64,000 nt of DNA. Origin: Solen grandis. Taxonomy: Eukaryota; Mollusca; Bivalvia; Adapedonta; Solenidae. The notes under the pieces are model-generated. The model was not told the DNA's origin. It saw only the letters and a list, made by a program, of their open reading frames with translations, and did no database searches. This document shows, one piece after another, positions 24,270-35,514 of the stretch. The stretch covers positions 32,283,856 through 32,347,855 of the forward strand of contig CM037789.1 of NCBI GenBank assembly GCA_021229015.1, in the 5' to 3' direction. Both the position numbers and the translations under genes were made by a program. Numbering within the stretch: position 1 is the stretch's first letter; the number at the start of each line of letters is the position of its first letter.

Positions 24270-24825
24270 CTTGAGAACTCATCATTTGAGATAACTGATG
24301 AGAATATCACAGAGGTGAGGCAGATGACATTACTGGCCATACAGGATAAAGGCAGCGAGCAGGTAGAGGCAGTAAAAGAAGAAGGTGAGAAACAGAAAGA
24401 ATCTGTAGTATCCAGTGTTATCCAGGCAGAGAAGAAAGCTCTTAATGAAGTTGGATTGGAGAGTGATAGACAAAGAAAAGTGATTAAATCTGAAGTTGAG
24501 CTGTGCAAGAGAGATGCTGTTGAGAATATACAAGAAAAAGGCAACCAGCAAGTGGCGACCTTGAATGTTGTAGGAGAAAATCAGGTTAAAAACATACAGA
24601 ATGAAGGCAGTGGTCAAGTTAAAGGAGTTATGGATGAGGGGGAGAAACAGAAACATTCTGTAGTAGTCTGTGGTATACAGGTAGAGAAGAGAGCCCTCGA
24701 AAATATACAAGATAAAGGCATCCAGCAGGTTGAGGCTGTGAATGTCGCTGGAGAAAAGCAGATAGAGAACATACAGCAGGCTGCCACAACCCAGGCTGAT
24801 GCCAGTTACCAGGAGAAGAAAAACA
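24270..24825 (+). CDS. Coiled-coil exon (exon 3) of the NLR-like gene, 11-residue repeats
   Basis: Acceptor 'tttgtttacag' ends at 24,269 and donor GTAATG starts at 24,826, leaving phase 1, which fits exon 4. The 185 codons read LENSSFEITDENITEV... and are highly charged. Blocks such as NIQEKGNQQV, NVVGENQV, NIQNEGSGQV and VMDEGEKQ place a Gly every 11 residues, a hendecad pattern of long left-handed or near-straight coiled coils. Two longer blocks (EGEKQKESVV and EGEKQKHSVV) show internal duplication. The upstream ATG at 24,192 lies in the intron and is not used. It forms the stalk between the HEPN and NACHT parts. No homologue of this segment is named because repeats of this kind are not family-specific. 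Confidence 0.78.
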
Positions 24826-24956
24826 GTAATGTCACTCTTTATTTCTCTGTAGATCAGTGATGTTCAGTAGTCTATTGTCCAGAAGCTAGGATGAATGTGG
24901 ACAGGTGTTGCACAGACTTGCAGACTAGTAAATCATGATAATACATTGAACAAGTC

Positions 24957-25112
24957 ACCATCCCTAGTGGACAAATGGTTAAGATGTCTGCCTCAGTAGC
25001 AGGAGGTAGTGGGTTCGATCTTCAGCTGCAACATACCAAGGTCATAAAATATGACACTAATTTAGCTCCCTTGCTTTGTGCTCAGCATATAAGGAAAGTT
25101 CCAGGACTTGTT
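24957..25112 (+). repeat. tRNA-derived SINE
   Basis: A-box-like 'agtggacaaatggttaagat' and B-box-like 'tagtgggttcgatc' are followed by 'aacataccaaggtcat', 'tagctcccttgctttgtgct' and 'ataaggaaagttccaggac', the order seen in the other SINE copies here. The 3' end runs into element E7. Confidence 0.7.
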
Positions 25113-25613
25113 GGACAGGACAATGTTTATGACAATATTCTCATGGCCATGTTGGTTTATGGCTCATATCGGTGAATAAGGCCAGAAGTTATGCCCTTTT
25201 TAATATTAAAAAAAAATGCCAGATTCACTTTGTTTGGAGTTATGCCCCTTTTAATATAAAAAAATGCCAGATTTCAATTTGTTTGCACTCTAGCATCTTC
25301 ATTTCTCAAGTAATCATCTTAAACAATTAGAACAATGTTATATAGCCATATTCCTTTAGCCAACCTTGATTATGGCTGATATCGGCCAATTAGGTCGGGA
25401 GTTATGCCCCTATTGATGTTTAAATTTGTGTATTTAAATTATAATCTCTCAGTCAAGTTTGACTTCAAATTTTGACCTCAGGCACTGTTTACTTTGTAGA
25501 ATTATAAATGATCTCATGGATAATGTATTCAGTATAACTATGCTTAAATTTAGTAACTTGTATAGGCAATGAAGACAGTTTTTCTCATGTGAGGGCCTTT
25601 AGGGCCATCTTGT
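25113..25613 (+). mobile_element. AGCT-family element E7, 5' truncated
   Basis: It lacks the AGCTCACC head but has the same units as E5 and E8 ('ggctgatatcggcc', 'ggagttatgcccctt', 'ctctagcatcttcatttct') and the tail 'tttctcatgtgagggcc...gggccatcttg|ttttc'. Confidence 0.65.
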
Positions 25614-26640
25614 TTTCTTCCTCTTTTATGTGTTAATTTCAATATGTTGCCATTGGCCCAGAACATGAAAATTTTATGACATATTTTTCAAACCATGTCC
25701 TTTCGAATGCAATGAATTTCATATGACGTCATATAACGTTAGATTTAACGTCAGGTCAAAAAGATTGTACACGGTCTACAGCCATTATCTATGGACTGAT
25801 TTTCGTCAAAACTTTACAGAATGTGTATGTTATTCTCTAATTGTTCATCCTGTTGTCCATTTTTCCAAATTCGAAAAGGCAAATGTTTTATGGCGAATCA
25901 AGGGGTCGAACTATTGACATCAAATTTCAAACACGTATAAATGTAGCTGGTGTAGCTGTGTGGTATTGTAATGTATTGGCTCCGGGTTTGAGTGACATTT
26001 GACATTCGTATTGAGCCCTTCAATACATCATGTTTGCTGGAAGGCTTTTTGCATAAAAAATCTTAGTGACCTGACTGGGACTTGGAAGTCACAGCTGTGA
26101 GGCCACATATTTATAACCACATGGTCACGAGTCCCCACTAATATCTGGTTTGATTATAAGGATAATGAGTAATATAGGGAAAAAACGTGAAAAGTGTTCT
26201 GAATGATAGAGTAATCCTTAAAAATTACAGATGTTGACTTTATGAGGTTATATTGCAAGTAATGGCTGCTGTTTAAAACATTAATTTAATTTAAAAAAAA
26301 AAAAAAGTTTTGTAATAGCAAAAATTGAAAAAAAAAATAGTTGACAATAATAAAGAAAATTCATTTGAATAGAGTTTATATTATATACAACAAAGATGGG
26401 CTTTCATTGCTTTGATTGAGTACACTTGTCACCAGCAGTGTGGTCAGTATTCACCCTTAATGACTCAGATGTGTGTTCTTATATTGAGCTGGCCTATAGA
26501 AAAGTAAGATCAGATTGACTGAAGACAACTCTCAGTCTCTAAACAATGTTTTCATTTCAAAGGTTCTGATGAGCTGAAAACAAAAGTTCAAATGATCATT
26601 CCACAATGTTCTCTTAAGTTTTTTATAGGTCAAGCTTTTT
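25614..26640. other. Intron 3 part without recognised features
   Basis: AT-rich with A runs near 26,292 and 26,329. A tract around 25,945-26,150 has SINE-like phrases ('gtgaggccacatatttataac', 'catggtcacgag') but no clear boxes. Confidence 0.45.
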
Positions 26641-28271
26641 AGCTCACCTGAGCACGTGTGCTCAGGATGAGCTTTTAGGATCGATGAATGTCCGTCGTCC
26701 GTCCGTCCGTCCGTCCGTCCGTCCGTCGTCCACAATTTGTTCGTTTGCACTCTAGCATCTTCATTTTATGAGCAATTATCTTCAAACTTTAAAACAATGT
26801 TTATGACCATAAAATCTCGGCCAAGTTCGATTATGGCTGATATCGGAACATTAGGTCAGGAGTTATGCCCCTTTTAAAATTCAAAAAAGCCAGATTTCAC
26901 CTTGTTTGCACTCTAGCATCTTCATTTCATGAGCAATTATCTTAAAACTTTATATCAATGTTTATGACCATAAAATCTCGGCCAAGTTCGATTATGGCTG
27001 ATATCGGAACATTAGGTCAGGAGTTATGCCCCTTTTAAAATTAAAAAAAAGCCAGATTTCACATTGTTTGCACTCTAGCATCTTCATTTCATGAGCAATT
27101 ATCTTAAAACTTTAATCAATGTTTATGACCATAAAATCTCGGCCAAGTTCGATTATGGCTGATATCGGAACATTAGGTCAGGAGTTATGCCCCTTTTAAA
27201 ATTCAAAAAAGCCAGATTTCACATTGTTTGCACTCTAGCATCTTCATTTCATGAGCAATTATCTTAAAACTTTATATCAATGTTTATGACCATAAAATCT
27301 CGGCCAAGTTCGATTATGGCTGATATCGGAACATTAGGTCAGGAGTTATGCCCCTTTTAAAATTCAAAAAAGCCAGATTTCACATTGTTTGCACTCTAGC
27401 ATCTTCATTTCATGAGCAATTATCTTCAAACTTTATATCAATATTTATAACCATAAAATCACGACCAAGTTCGATTGTGGCTGATATCGTACCATTAGGT
27501 CAGGAGTTATGCCCCTTTTAATATTCAAAAATATATTCAGCCATATTTCAAGTTGTTTACACTCTAGCATCTTCATCTTTTGAGCAATCGTCTTCAAACT
27601 TTATGGCAATCCTTATGACCATAAGGTTTCGATTGAGTTCGATTATGGCTGACATTCATCAATTAGGTCAGGAGTTATGCCCCTTTTAATATTCAAAAAA
27701 TGCCATATTTCACATTGCTTACACTCTAGCATCTTCATCTTTTGAGCAATCATCTTCAAACTTTATGGCAATGCTTATGACCATAAGGTCTCGATTGAGT
27801 TAGATTATGGCTGAGATCCGTCAATTTGGTCAGGAGTTATGCCCCTTTTAATATAAAAAAAGCCATATTTCACGTTGTTTACACTCTAGCATCTTCCTTT
27901 TTTTAGCAATCATCTTCAAACTTTATGACATTGTTAATGACCATAATGTCTCGATTGAGTTCAATTGTGGCTGAGATGGGTCATTTAGGTCAGGAGTTAT
28001 GCCCCTTTTAATACAAAAAATGCAAGATTTCACTTTGTTTATTCTCTACCAACTTCATTTTTTTAACAATCATTTTTAAACTTTAAGACAATGTTTATGC
28101 CCATAATCTCACAATCGGGTTCAATTATAACTGATATTGACTTGTAAATTTAGGAGTTATGCCCATTTCACCATAAAAAAAGCCAGATTTCACTTTTACA
28201 CTCAAGCATCTTTATTTCTTAAGCAATCATCTTTCTCAGGTGAGCGACCAAGGGCCATCTTGGCCCTCTTG
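26641..28271 (+). mobile_element. AGCT...CTCTTG element E8, complete, ~161-bp units
   Basis: The head is AGCTCACCTG with hairpin CTGAGCAC-GT-GTGCTCAG (26,648-26,665), followed by a (GTCC)n tract (26,697-26,727). The tail has TCAGGTGAGC (28,236-28,245), the exact inverse of GCTCACCTGA at the head, then hairpin GGGCCATCTTGGCCC (28,252-28,266) and CTCTTG. Internal units start at 26,747, 26,908, 27,070, 27,230 and 27,391, a spacing of about 161 bp, and continue with more divergent units. The first five are nearly identical, so the array grew recently. It ends 64 bases before the NACHT exon. Confidence 0.88.
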
Positions 28272-28335
28272 TTATAGGTCACTTTGTATGCCTGTTAGAT
28301 AAGTATTTTATAGAACAGTTTACTTTTATTTTCAG

Positions 28336-29985
28336 AACTAAAGCGCCATCTGATGGATACCTATATAGCTCAGTTACAGCCAGCCACACTGCCAGAGATT
28401 GACAGATTGTATGTAGAGCCCAGAATAAAACTGGAAAAAGATGTCACAGTGTGTGGTGACAGTGAAACAAGTGATGATGACATTGACAACACTAAAATAA
28501 GCGATGATGACAGTGACTACACTGAAACAAGTGATGATGACTGTGAAAGTACTGATACAAGCGATGATGACAGTGACCACCCTGAAACAAGCGATGATGA
28601 CAGTGACCACCCTGAAACAAGCGATGATGACAGTGACAACACTGAAACAAGCGATGATGACAGTGATGATACAAAATCAAGCCATGATGACAGTGATGAT
28701 ACTGAAACAAGCGATGATGACAGTGACAATACTGATACAAGCGATGATTACAGTGCCAACACTGAAACAAGGGATGTTGATATACAAGATATTTTCTTCA
28801 AAGAACATTCCCAATTTGCTCGGATCTACATTTCCGGGGATGCAGGTCATGGAAAGACTGCCCTGTGTAAAATGCTAGTTTTGGCCTGGTGTCAGGAACA
28901 TTCTGGTAAAAAGGTCAATAAAAATATCCCTGATGATTTTATGGCAGCCATGAAGAAGTTTGACTTTCTTTTCTACATCCCTTTAAGGAATATCAGGAAG
29001 AACTGGATTATCAGTGAAATTATCAAAAAGCAGTTTTTTGAGGATCCAGATTTCTTAAATATGTTTATAAAAAATGAATGTGACAAGAGCTCATGTCTTG
29101 TAATATTGGACGGTTTAGATGAATGGGTGACTCCTTCAGACTATGACGCTCCCATGCATACAACACATGGCCTGCCGGACCTGAGTCATTTCACGAAATA
29201 CACAATCCTCACCACCACCCGGCCATGGAAGCTTGAGGAACTGAGGCTAGGGCCACTAGAGATGGATAGGCAAATCCAGCTAAAAGGTATTGATAAGAGG
29301 GCATCAGATAGATATATAGAGAACATGGTAGATCTGCTGAATAAGAAGAAAAATGTCAGTAAGGAAAGTCATGACTTTAAACAACATATTAAGACTAAAG
29401 ATCTTAAGCATTTTCTGAACATTCCCATCCTACTGAAACAGTTGATAACATTGTGGCATCATGATGAGAAGGAAATTACAGGAAGATCACAAGTTCATCT
29501 CTACAGTGCTATGATAAACCACCTTCTTAAGGATGCCCGGGAAAGAAATAAAAAGAAGCCATTATCAGTTGGAAATACACAAGAGTCAGAACTCCCCTTA
29601 TGTCTGAGAGAAAAACAGTACTGCAAGATCCACAAGAAACTACTTTTTTCCCTGGCACATCTTGCCTTTACATCAGCATTTAAAGAGCAACTTGTATTTG
29701 ATCATGTGGAAGCAGAACTTCTAAATTTGACTGAAGATGGCATAAAATCTTGCTTAACAGCAGGTTTATTGTGCCAGGAAATTTATGCAAGCGCTCCTGA
29801 TGATGAGAAGAAACAACTTTCATTCCTCCACAAAACTTTTCAGGACTTCCTGGCAGCTGTTTACCTGGTCATGAATCCTGAGTCAGCACAACTGCCCCAA
29901 ACATGCAATACCATGAGGAAAATTCTTGATATGCGTTCTCTGTTTATTTCTGTGAGTGGCATGGACTCCAAGATCATGACATCCT
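28336..29985 (+). CDS. NACHT NTPase part of the last exon (exon 4), NLR-like gene
   Basis: Acceptor 'tttattttcag' ends at 28,335. The exon starts in phase 1, continuing from exon 3 to give K-LKRHLMDTYIAQLQ.... Counting from the Met at 28,353: residues ~40-139 are an acidic Ser/Asp repeat; Walker A GDAGHGKT is at 162-169; Walker B LVILDGLDEW at 249-258; 'TILTTTRPWKL' follows as a sensor-1-like strand; FLHKTFQDFLAAVYLV at 491-506 is the winged-helix/superhelix signature shared by NLR proteins. This is a STAND-class ATP/GTP switch, expected in the cytosol and expected to oligomerise when its C-terminal region senses a ligand. The frame closes at 30,050 because of an apparent 1-base loss near 29,975-29,985; the shifted frame continues sensibly (DILITQIQNILEND...). 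No intron borders are seen at that point. Confidence 0.88.
28470..28770 (+). repeat. In-frame 30-bp coding minisatellite (acidic linker)
   Basis: Ten copies of a 30-base unit, exactly in register, encode variants of the decapeptide SDDDSDNTET. Codons are nearly identical between copies, which points to recent unit duplication. The tract inserts ~100 residues between the LKRHLMDTY...YVEPRIKLEKD block and the NACHT domain. Each copy provides Ser-Asp-Asp-Asp sites that fit the casein kinase 2 consensus; use of those sites is inference. Confidence 0.93.
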
Positions 29986-31745
29986 TATCACTCAAATACA
30001 GAACATCCTGGAGAATGATCAGAAAGTGCAGCATTACTTCAGTCATCTAGATTGGGATCACTTGAAACCAATACAAGACCTGCTGTGTGAGTGTGTGGGG
30101 GAGAGTAAGGAGAGTGGACAGCCACCACCATGCTGTCATCTGGAGACTGTTGTTATTTATCATGAAGATTGTCGTTATGTGAAGTCTTATGCAATTGATT
30201 ATGATACACATACAGATTGGACGAATCTACATCATCTAATCAGTACCAATATGTCCTGTATAAAGTATTTATATCTAGATGTTGAAAATAATCCACCTAA
30301 GGACCTCCATACCTGCCTGAGTCTTGTGTTGGAGTGTCGATCAATACAGCATTTGTTTATGAATCTACATAAGAGCTTGCTCCAAAACATGGAGGCCCTG
30401 CTGGACAAAGCATTGTATGACAACTGGTCACTGTCATCACTATCGCTCAGTGAGTCAGTCAAGTATGAGCTGTGCTATAGATATCTGAACAGTGACAGAG
30501 TGACCACACTGGACTTGTTGGACATCAGTAATTTAAAAACCTCAAGTCAAACGGAGCATCATCGTTTGATGAAAGGCTTTGAGAAGGTAGCACAGCTGAA
30601 GACACTGAAGTTGTATGACATAAGGTGTAGGAAAAGTAAATATAGGGAGGAGTCTACCCATCATCTGGACCTGTCTCAATGGTCAGAACTACAGAAACTT
30701 TGTGTAAGGAATTGTGACATTACTAAGATTACAATCAACACAACATCACTCACAGAGTGTGAGGTTGATGGCACACCTATATTCTTTGTTCCACATGCTG
30801 TGACCAGGATACAGACACTGAACATACACGATTTAAGAGATACACATACTCTGGATGAGATTGTCACCATCCTGCCTCACATGACTATGTTGAATGAACT
30901 GAATCTGGTGGACATTACTGGTGGAGAGGAGGATTGTTCCCGTCATTTGGACCTGTCTAATTGTTCAAATTTGCAGAAACTTACCCTAAACGGCTGTAAT
31001 GTTAGAAAGGTTACAATCAACACAACATCACTCACAGATTGTGAGGTTGATGGTACACCTGTGTACTTTGTTCCACATCCTCATGTCGTTGCAAGGATAC
31101 AGAAACTTGAGTTACAAAATATCAGAGATCCACATTCTCTAGATGAGATTGTCACCCTCCTGCCTCACATGACTCTGTTGAATGAACTGAATATGGAGAA
31201 CGTAACTGATGGACAGGAGGAGTGTTCCCTCATCTGGACCTGTCAAACTGTTCAAAGCTAAAGAACTTACCCTAAATGGCTGTAATGTTAGAAAGGTTAC
31301 AATCAACACAACATCACTCACAGATTGTGAGGTCGATGGTATACCTTTATACTTTGTTCCACACCCACATGTCAGAGTCAGGATAAAAACACTAGTGTTA
31401 AGGAATATTACAGATTCTCATTCTTTGTGTGCGATTGGTACAATCCTGCCTGAGGTGACTCGGTTATCATGCTTGACGTTGACTCATTTAGACTTTGGTG
31501 ACAGAGATGTTTGTCTATCTCCTGCGACAACACCTCTGAGAAGAGTGAAATTAAATAGCATTATTATGACAGATAGGGCTATGATCCAGTTTCTTAACTC
31601 TGTTCTCTCCACCAACCACAAGGTGAACTGTAAGGTTAAAGGTCAACTGAATGAAGCAGTTGAAACATATATCACCACCAGATTTGTGGTGAGACAGAGA
31701 GGTTTGGACTGTCTAGACTTCTACAGCCAGCCGGCAGCACCTTGA
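29986..31745 (+). CDS. LRR-like C-terminal part of exon 4, with two further frame breaks
   Basis: After the shift near 29,980 the frame reads QNILENDQKVQHYFSHLDWD and stays open to 31,261, then resumes in another frame to a stop at 31,743-31,745 (end ...DFYSQPAAP). Three related units carry 'HLDLSxxSxLQKL', 'CxxxKxTINTTSLTxCEVDG', 'FVPH' and 'LxEIVTxLPHMTxLNEL'; TINTTS starts recur at 30,731, 31,013 and 31,299, so units are about 94-96 residues. Leucine spacing is LRR-like but irregular. In the third unit, comparison with the second shows one missing base near 31,229 and one near 31,256; the two together explain the frame change. In the family the C-terminal region senses the ligand; here that is inference. 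The 3' end is compatible with a normal stop. Confidence 0.78.
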
Positions 31746-31828
31746 ATAGACATTTTATTGACAGACATCTTGTCAACCACAGACATGTGCCTCGACCGCA
31801 TGTACATGTATATGAAAGTGAAATTGTT

Positions 31829-31834
31829 ATTAAA
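31829..31834 (+). terminator. Possible poly(A) signal (ATTAAA)
   Basis: ATTAAA lies 84 bases after the stop codon of the NLR-like gene. In AT-rich sequence such hexamers are common, so this is only the nearest candidate. Confidence 0.3.
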
Positions 31835-31839
31835 TAGTG

Positions 31840-33719
31840 ACAATCTTCTTAAAGAACAATTTACACATAATTGACATTTAACTGTTTTTTAAAGTCATGA
31901 AACTAAATATTAAAACTAAGAAATAGTAATTATAATTAACTTGTCGCATGAAACTTGCTCTTGTATGCAAGATTCTAATATCTATCAAGTGGTTAAGAGG
32001 TAAACCTTCTTTTTTTAAACCAGTCATTTTGTTTTTGGTAAAATTTAGCTGGTTCATCATAGATATTCTGATCATGCGTCATCCGTCATCAACAGTTTGC
32101 ATTAACAGACAAAGCTGAAACCACTGAGAAGAAATTGGTAGAATTTGGCATGAATGATCATTGTTTGACCATCCTTAAATGTTCCTAAATTAACACAATC
32201 AATGCATAACTCTGTTTGCCATGGCAACCAAGACATTTTTATTGAAAAAAATAAAATAATTTTAAAAATTATATCATCAGAAACCAAATGTCAGAATTTA
32301 AGTTTCATTTGGCACAAATGGTTGCATCATAGCCCAATTAAAAGAAAGATGTCCTTTGTAAAAAAAATAGGCTCCTAGTTCCTTTACATATACTGTTTAT
32401 AAAAAAAAAAATCCGTAGAACCAATGGTCAAAAATAAACCAAAAAGCAAGGTTCAAAGTTGGTTTAGCTTGTTAGCCACCAGGCAAAATAAAATGAGAGT
32501 GCCTTTAATTTAAACTCGCAAATTTCCAGACTTATTCGCAAATTATTTTACTTTCTTGAAAATTACTTACAATGGACTTGCATAGAAAAATTTCAGGATC
32601 AGTTTCACAAATGAATGGATTTTTAAACAGTGATTAGGCTGTTTGTCTACAATTACTTCAAAAATGGCGTGTTTCAATATTTATACTGATTTTTATTTTA
32701 TTTTTTTGCATATGTGTGTTTAATTTGTCGATTTCAGATTATGTGCTTAGTTCATTGATATCACCAGATTTAATATTAAATCAGACGTGTTTCCATTAGA
32801 AACCGGGACTTGTGTAAAATCCGGCTTCCAGGGTCAAAACGAGGGTGTGGGTAACTTTTATTGAATGAAAATTAAATTGATACCGTAATTTAAACTTTAA
32901 TAATTATAACAATAATTAGAAAATAAAGCAAAATCAAGTATTAATATTTATTAGGGGAAATATTTAGGGTATATATGTGTCCGCGTGTTGTGTACCTAGT
33001 TGACAGACCAGACCCAACTTTTATACTAGTCATACAACAACATGCCTGTGTATATTGCGCTTGTCATATTTAAAACAAGCCAGGATTGTTTAGTTTTGAT
33101 GATGTTCTTGATAATTTTATTGAAATATTATTTAGACATGTTAAAAAAATGTTAAAACCAAAATTTTCATTCGCAAAAAATGCTAGTGGTTTAAAATGGA
33201 ACTCGCAAACTTCATTTTCTACTCGCGTTTTGCTGAAATGCAAGTGTTAATTTTGAGCCCTGTAGACCCATTGTTTTGGTATTTAGTAATCAAAATGCTG
33301 TTAGTTGGATGTAAAATTCATCCGACATCTGTTATTAAATGATGCCTCAAGAGTTTTACATGATCATTTCATGGTATTAAAGGTTAATGAAAGTCATACT
33401 TGTAAGTAAAAATTAAAGGTATTTTTTATCAGAAGAGGACCAATCTTAACATGATTGTTAAACATTGTTATCAAAATCCATTTTGCATCTCTTCCTCATC
33501 ATCATTCATCATAATTATAATCACCATCATCATCATCACATTTTGCTCTGGTGTTATAGCCTAATATACACGTACATATTATTACATGTATCTCCGAAAC
33601 CACCTGGCTGGAATTGGGTAAAACATTCCAATATAAACTGTTATTAAGCCTTGATGTGCCTGCTGTGTTCAAGTATAAAATGAATTTCAATACAAATTTT
33701 ATTGTAGGCATTTTGTTGT
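31840..33719. other. Intergenic, no gene; element relic and CAT tract
   Basis: 32,044-32,350 resembles a degraded AGCT-family unit ('gcgtcatccgtcatcaacag', 'accactgagaagaaattgg') close to E3. An (ATC)n tract lies near 33,495-33,540. 32,500-33,260 has several 'ctcgcaaa' repeats of unclear origin. No supported exon. Confidence 0.45.
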
Positions 33720-34804
33720 GTGTGACATGCTATAAGCAGAGGGGACACATGGGGTCACTTTTCAGTCGTCTGTCCGTCACTCTCGTCACCCTTCTGCAGG
33801 TGACACAGTCGTCTGTCTGACACGTGTGTTCTAAAGAAGAACGTGTTTCCATCTATGTTTGTTCCTTCCAACCACTGTGTTAAGAGTATTCAACAGCTAT
33901 AGTGATAACTCAAATTATTGTGCAAGAACCATGTCTTAATTATATTTATATTTAACAGCGTCCTGGTGATAATTAGTGAGATGCAGATTTGACAGATTTT
34001 TGTACAGTTTATTATTAGTTCGACTATTTGCATTGGCATTGGCGTTGCAGCTTTCGGTTAAAGTTTTTGCATGCAAGTTATTATCAACCTTATATCTCAA
34101 TAACCATTTATGATATTGACTTGAAAGTTTATAGATATGTTCAGGGGCATCAGACAACCAAGCTAGACAACTCTTGACTGAATTTAATATGAATTATGGT
34201 CCCTTTTTAACTTAGACATTTTGATTAAAGTTTCGCATACAATAGAAAATCTGGTTAAAGTTTTGCATGCAAGCTACTATCCACCTTGTAACCCGATAAC
34301 CATTTATGGTATTAACTTGAAAGTTTATGAATATGTTAAGGGGCATCAAACAACCAAGGTAGATTACTCTTGATGGAATATATTACAAATTATGGCCCCT
34401 TTTTAACTTAAAAATTTTGGTTAAAGTTTTGCATGTAAGATCCTCTCTTGCTTATATCTCAGTACCCAGGCATTTGATTGATTTGAAAGATCTTTAATAC
34501 ATTCAGGGGCATCACAAAAACAAGGGGATAACTTTTGGACCGAATTTTATACAAATTATGGCCCTTTTCTAACATGGTTAAAGTTTTGCATGCACAGTGT
34601 TATTATGCTTATGTCTCAGTAACTAGGCATGGGATTGATTTTAGACTTCATAAATATATTAAGAGGTATAACACTATTTAGGTATATAATTTTTGATTAT
34701 TATTATCCTCAGGGTATGTGAAGGACAAGAATTCAAATAGATTTCATTTTATTTACCAACAAGCATTTTGAATAGTCGAGCGTGCTGTCCTCTGACAGCT
34801 CTTG
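33720..34804 (+). mobile_element. CTCTTG-ending element E9
   Basis: It ends 'gtcgagcgtgctgtcctctg', 'acagctcttg|tttg' and has internal units of about 180 bp with 'aaagttttgcatgcaag', 'tatctcagtaacc', 'ggggcatca' and 'aaattatggcccctttttaac'. The 5' boundary is uncertain; the GTC-rich head near 33,765-33,815 is probably part of it. A different subfamily from E2/E8 with the same design. Confidence 0.6.
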
Positions 34805-35514
34805 TTTGTCTTCAGAAGATTGTTTGATCTATATGACATATTATTAATTAATGAATCATTGATACTAATTCTGAAATATCAAAACAATATCGATAAAAAG
34901 GTTATTGTTATAACTTGGTCATCATTCATTTTATTTTGAAATACTGGATACAGTATAACATTTACTAATTTACACTTTTTTTTTATTTCGTAATTTTGAT
35001 AGTACTACTTCTTCATGACTGTTGGATAAACAGAAAACAATTGGGATATCCTATTTACAATCAAGGACTGGTGATAACATTAACACTATTTCAGGAAGTG
35101 TAGGAATGCACTACTGTATTTTACCAAAGATGTAAATACCTAGATGTAGCTTCGTGATTTTACGGTCACAAGCTTGTGAATAATTAATTAGAAATGATAA
35201 CCAATTAATAAAGGATTATGATCATAGCCATAAATTTTCCATGATATACCGATGTAGCGTCAATATATCTTTATGTACATATCAGAGTAATGTAGAAGAA
35301 TTGGGTATTCTTGATTACGTTTGTTAACCGTTCTTAGTAAAGGTGAATAATCTAGTCATGCATAATTATATTTTTTTAAAAAAAAGCTACATTTGTTCCT
35401 TTTTTCCTTTTTTTTAATTCCAACATAACCCTTATTGTATATTTACGGAACTATGTCATCTTACAAGGTTCAGAAATACCATGTTTATTTAAACTTTGAA
35501 AGTCCATCCTTTTA
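34805..35514. other. AT-rich intergenic stretch, nothing recognised
   Basis: No exon, repeat unit or RNA gene seen on either strand. Confidence 0.5.

Noticed and set aside
28374..28878. Open frames on both strands over the acidic repeat (Cys/His-rich, Met/Thr-rich and Ser-rich peptides)
   Set aside because: They are shadows of the 30-bp minisatellite in other frames. The frame continuous with the NACHT domain and matching the exon 3 phase is the real one.
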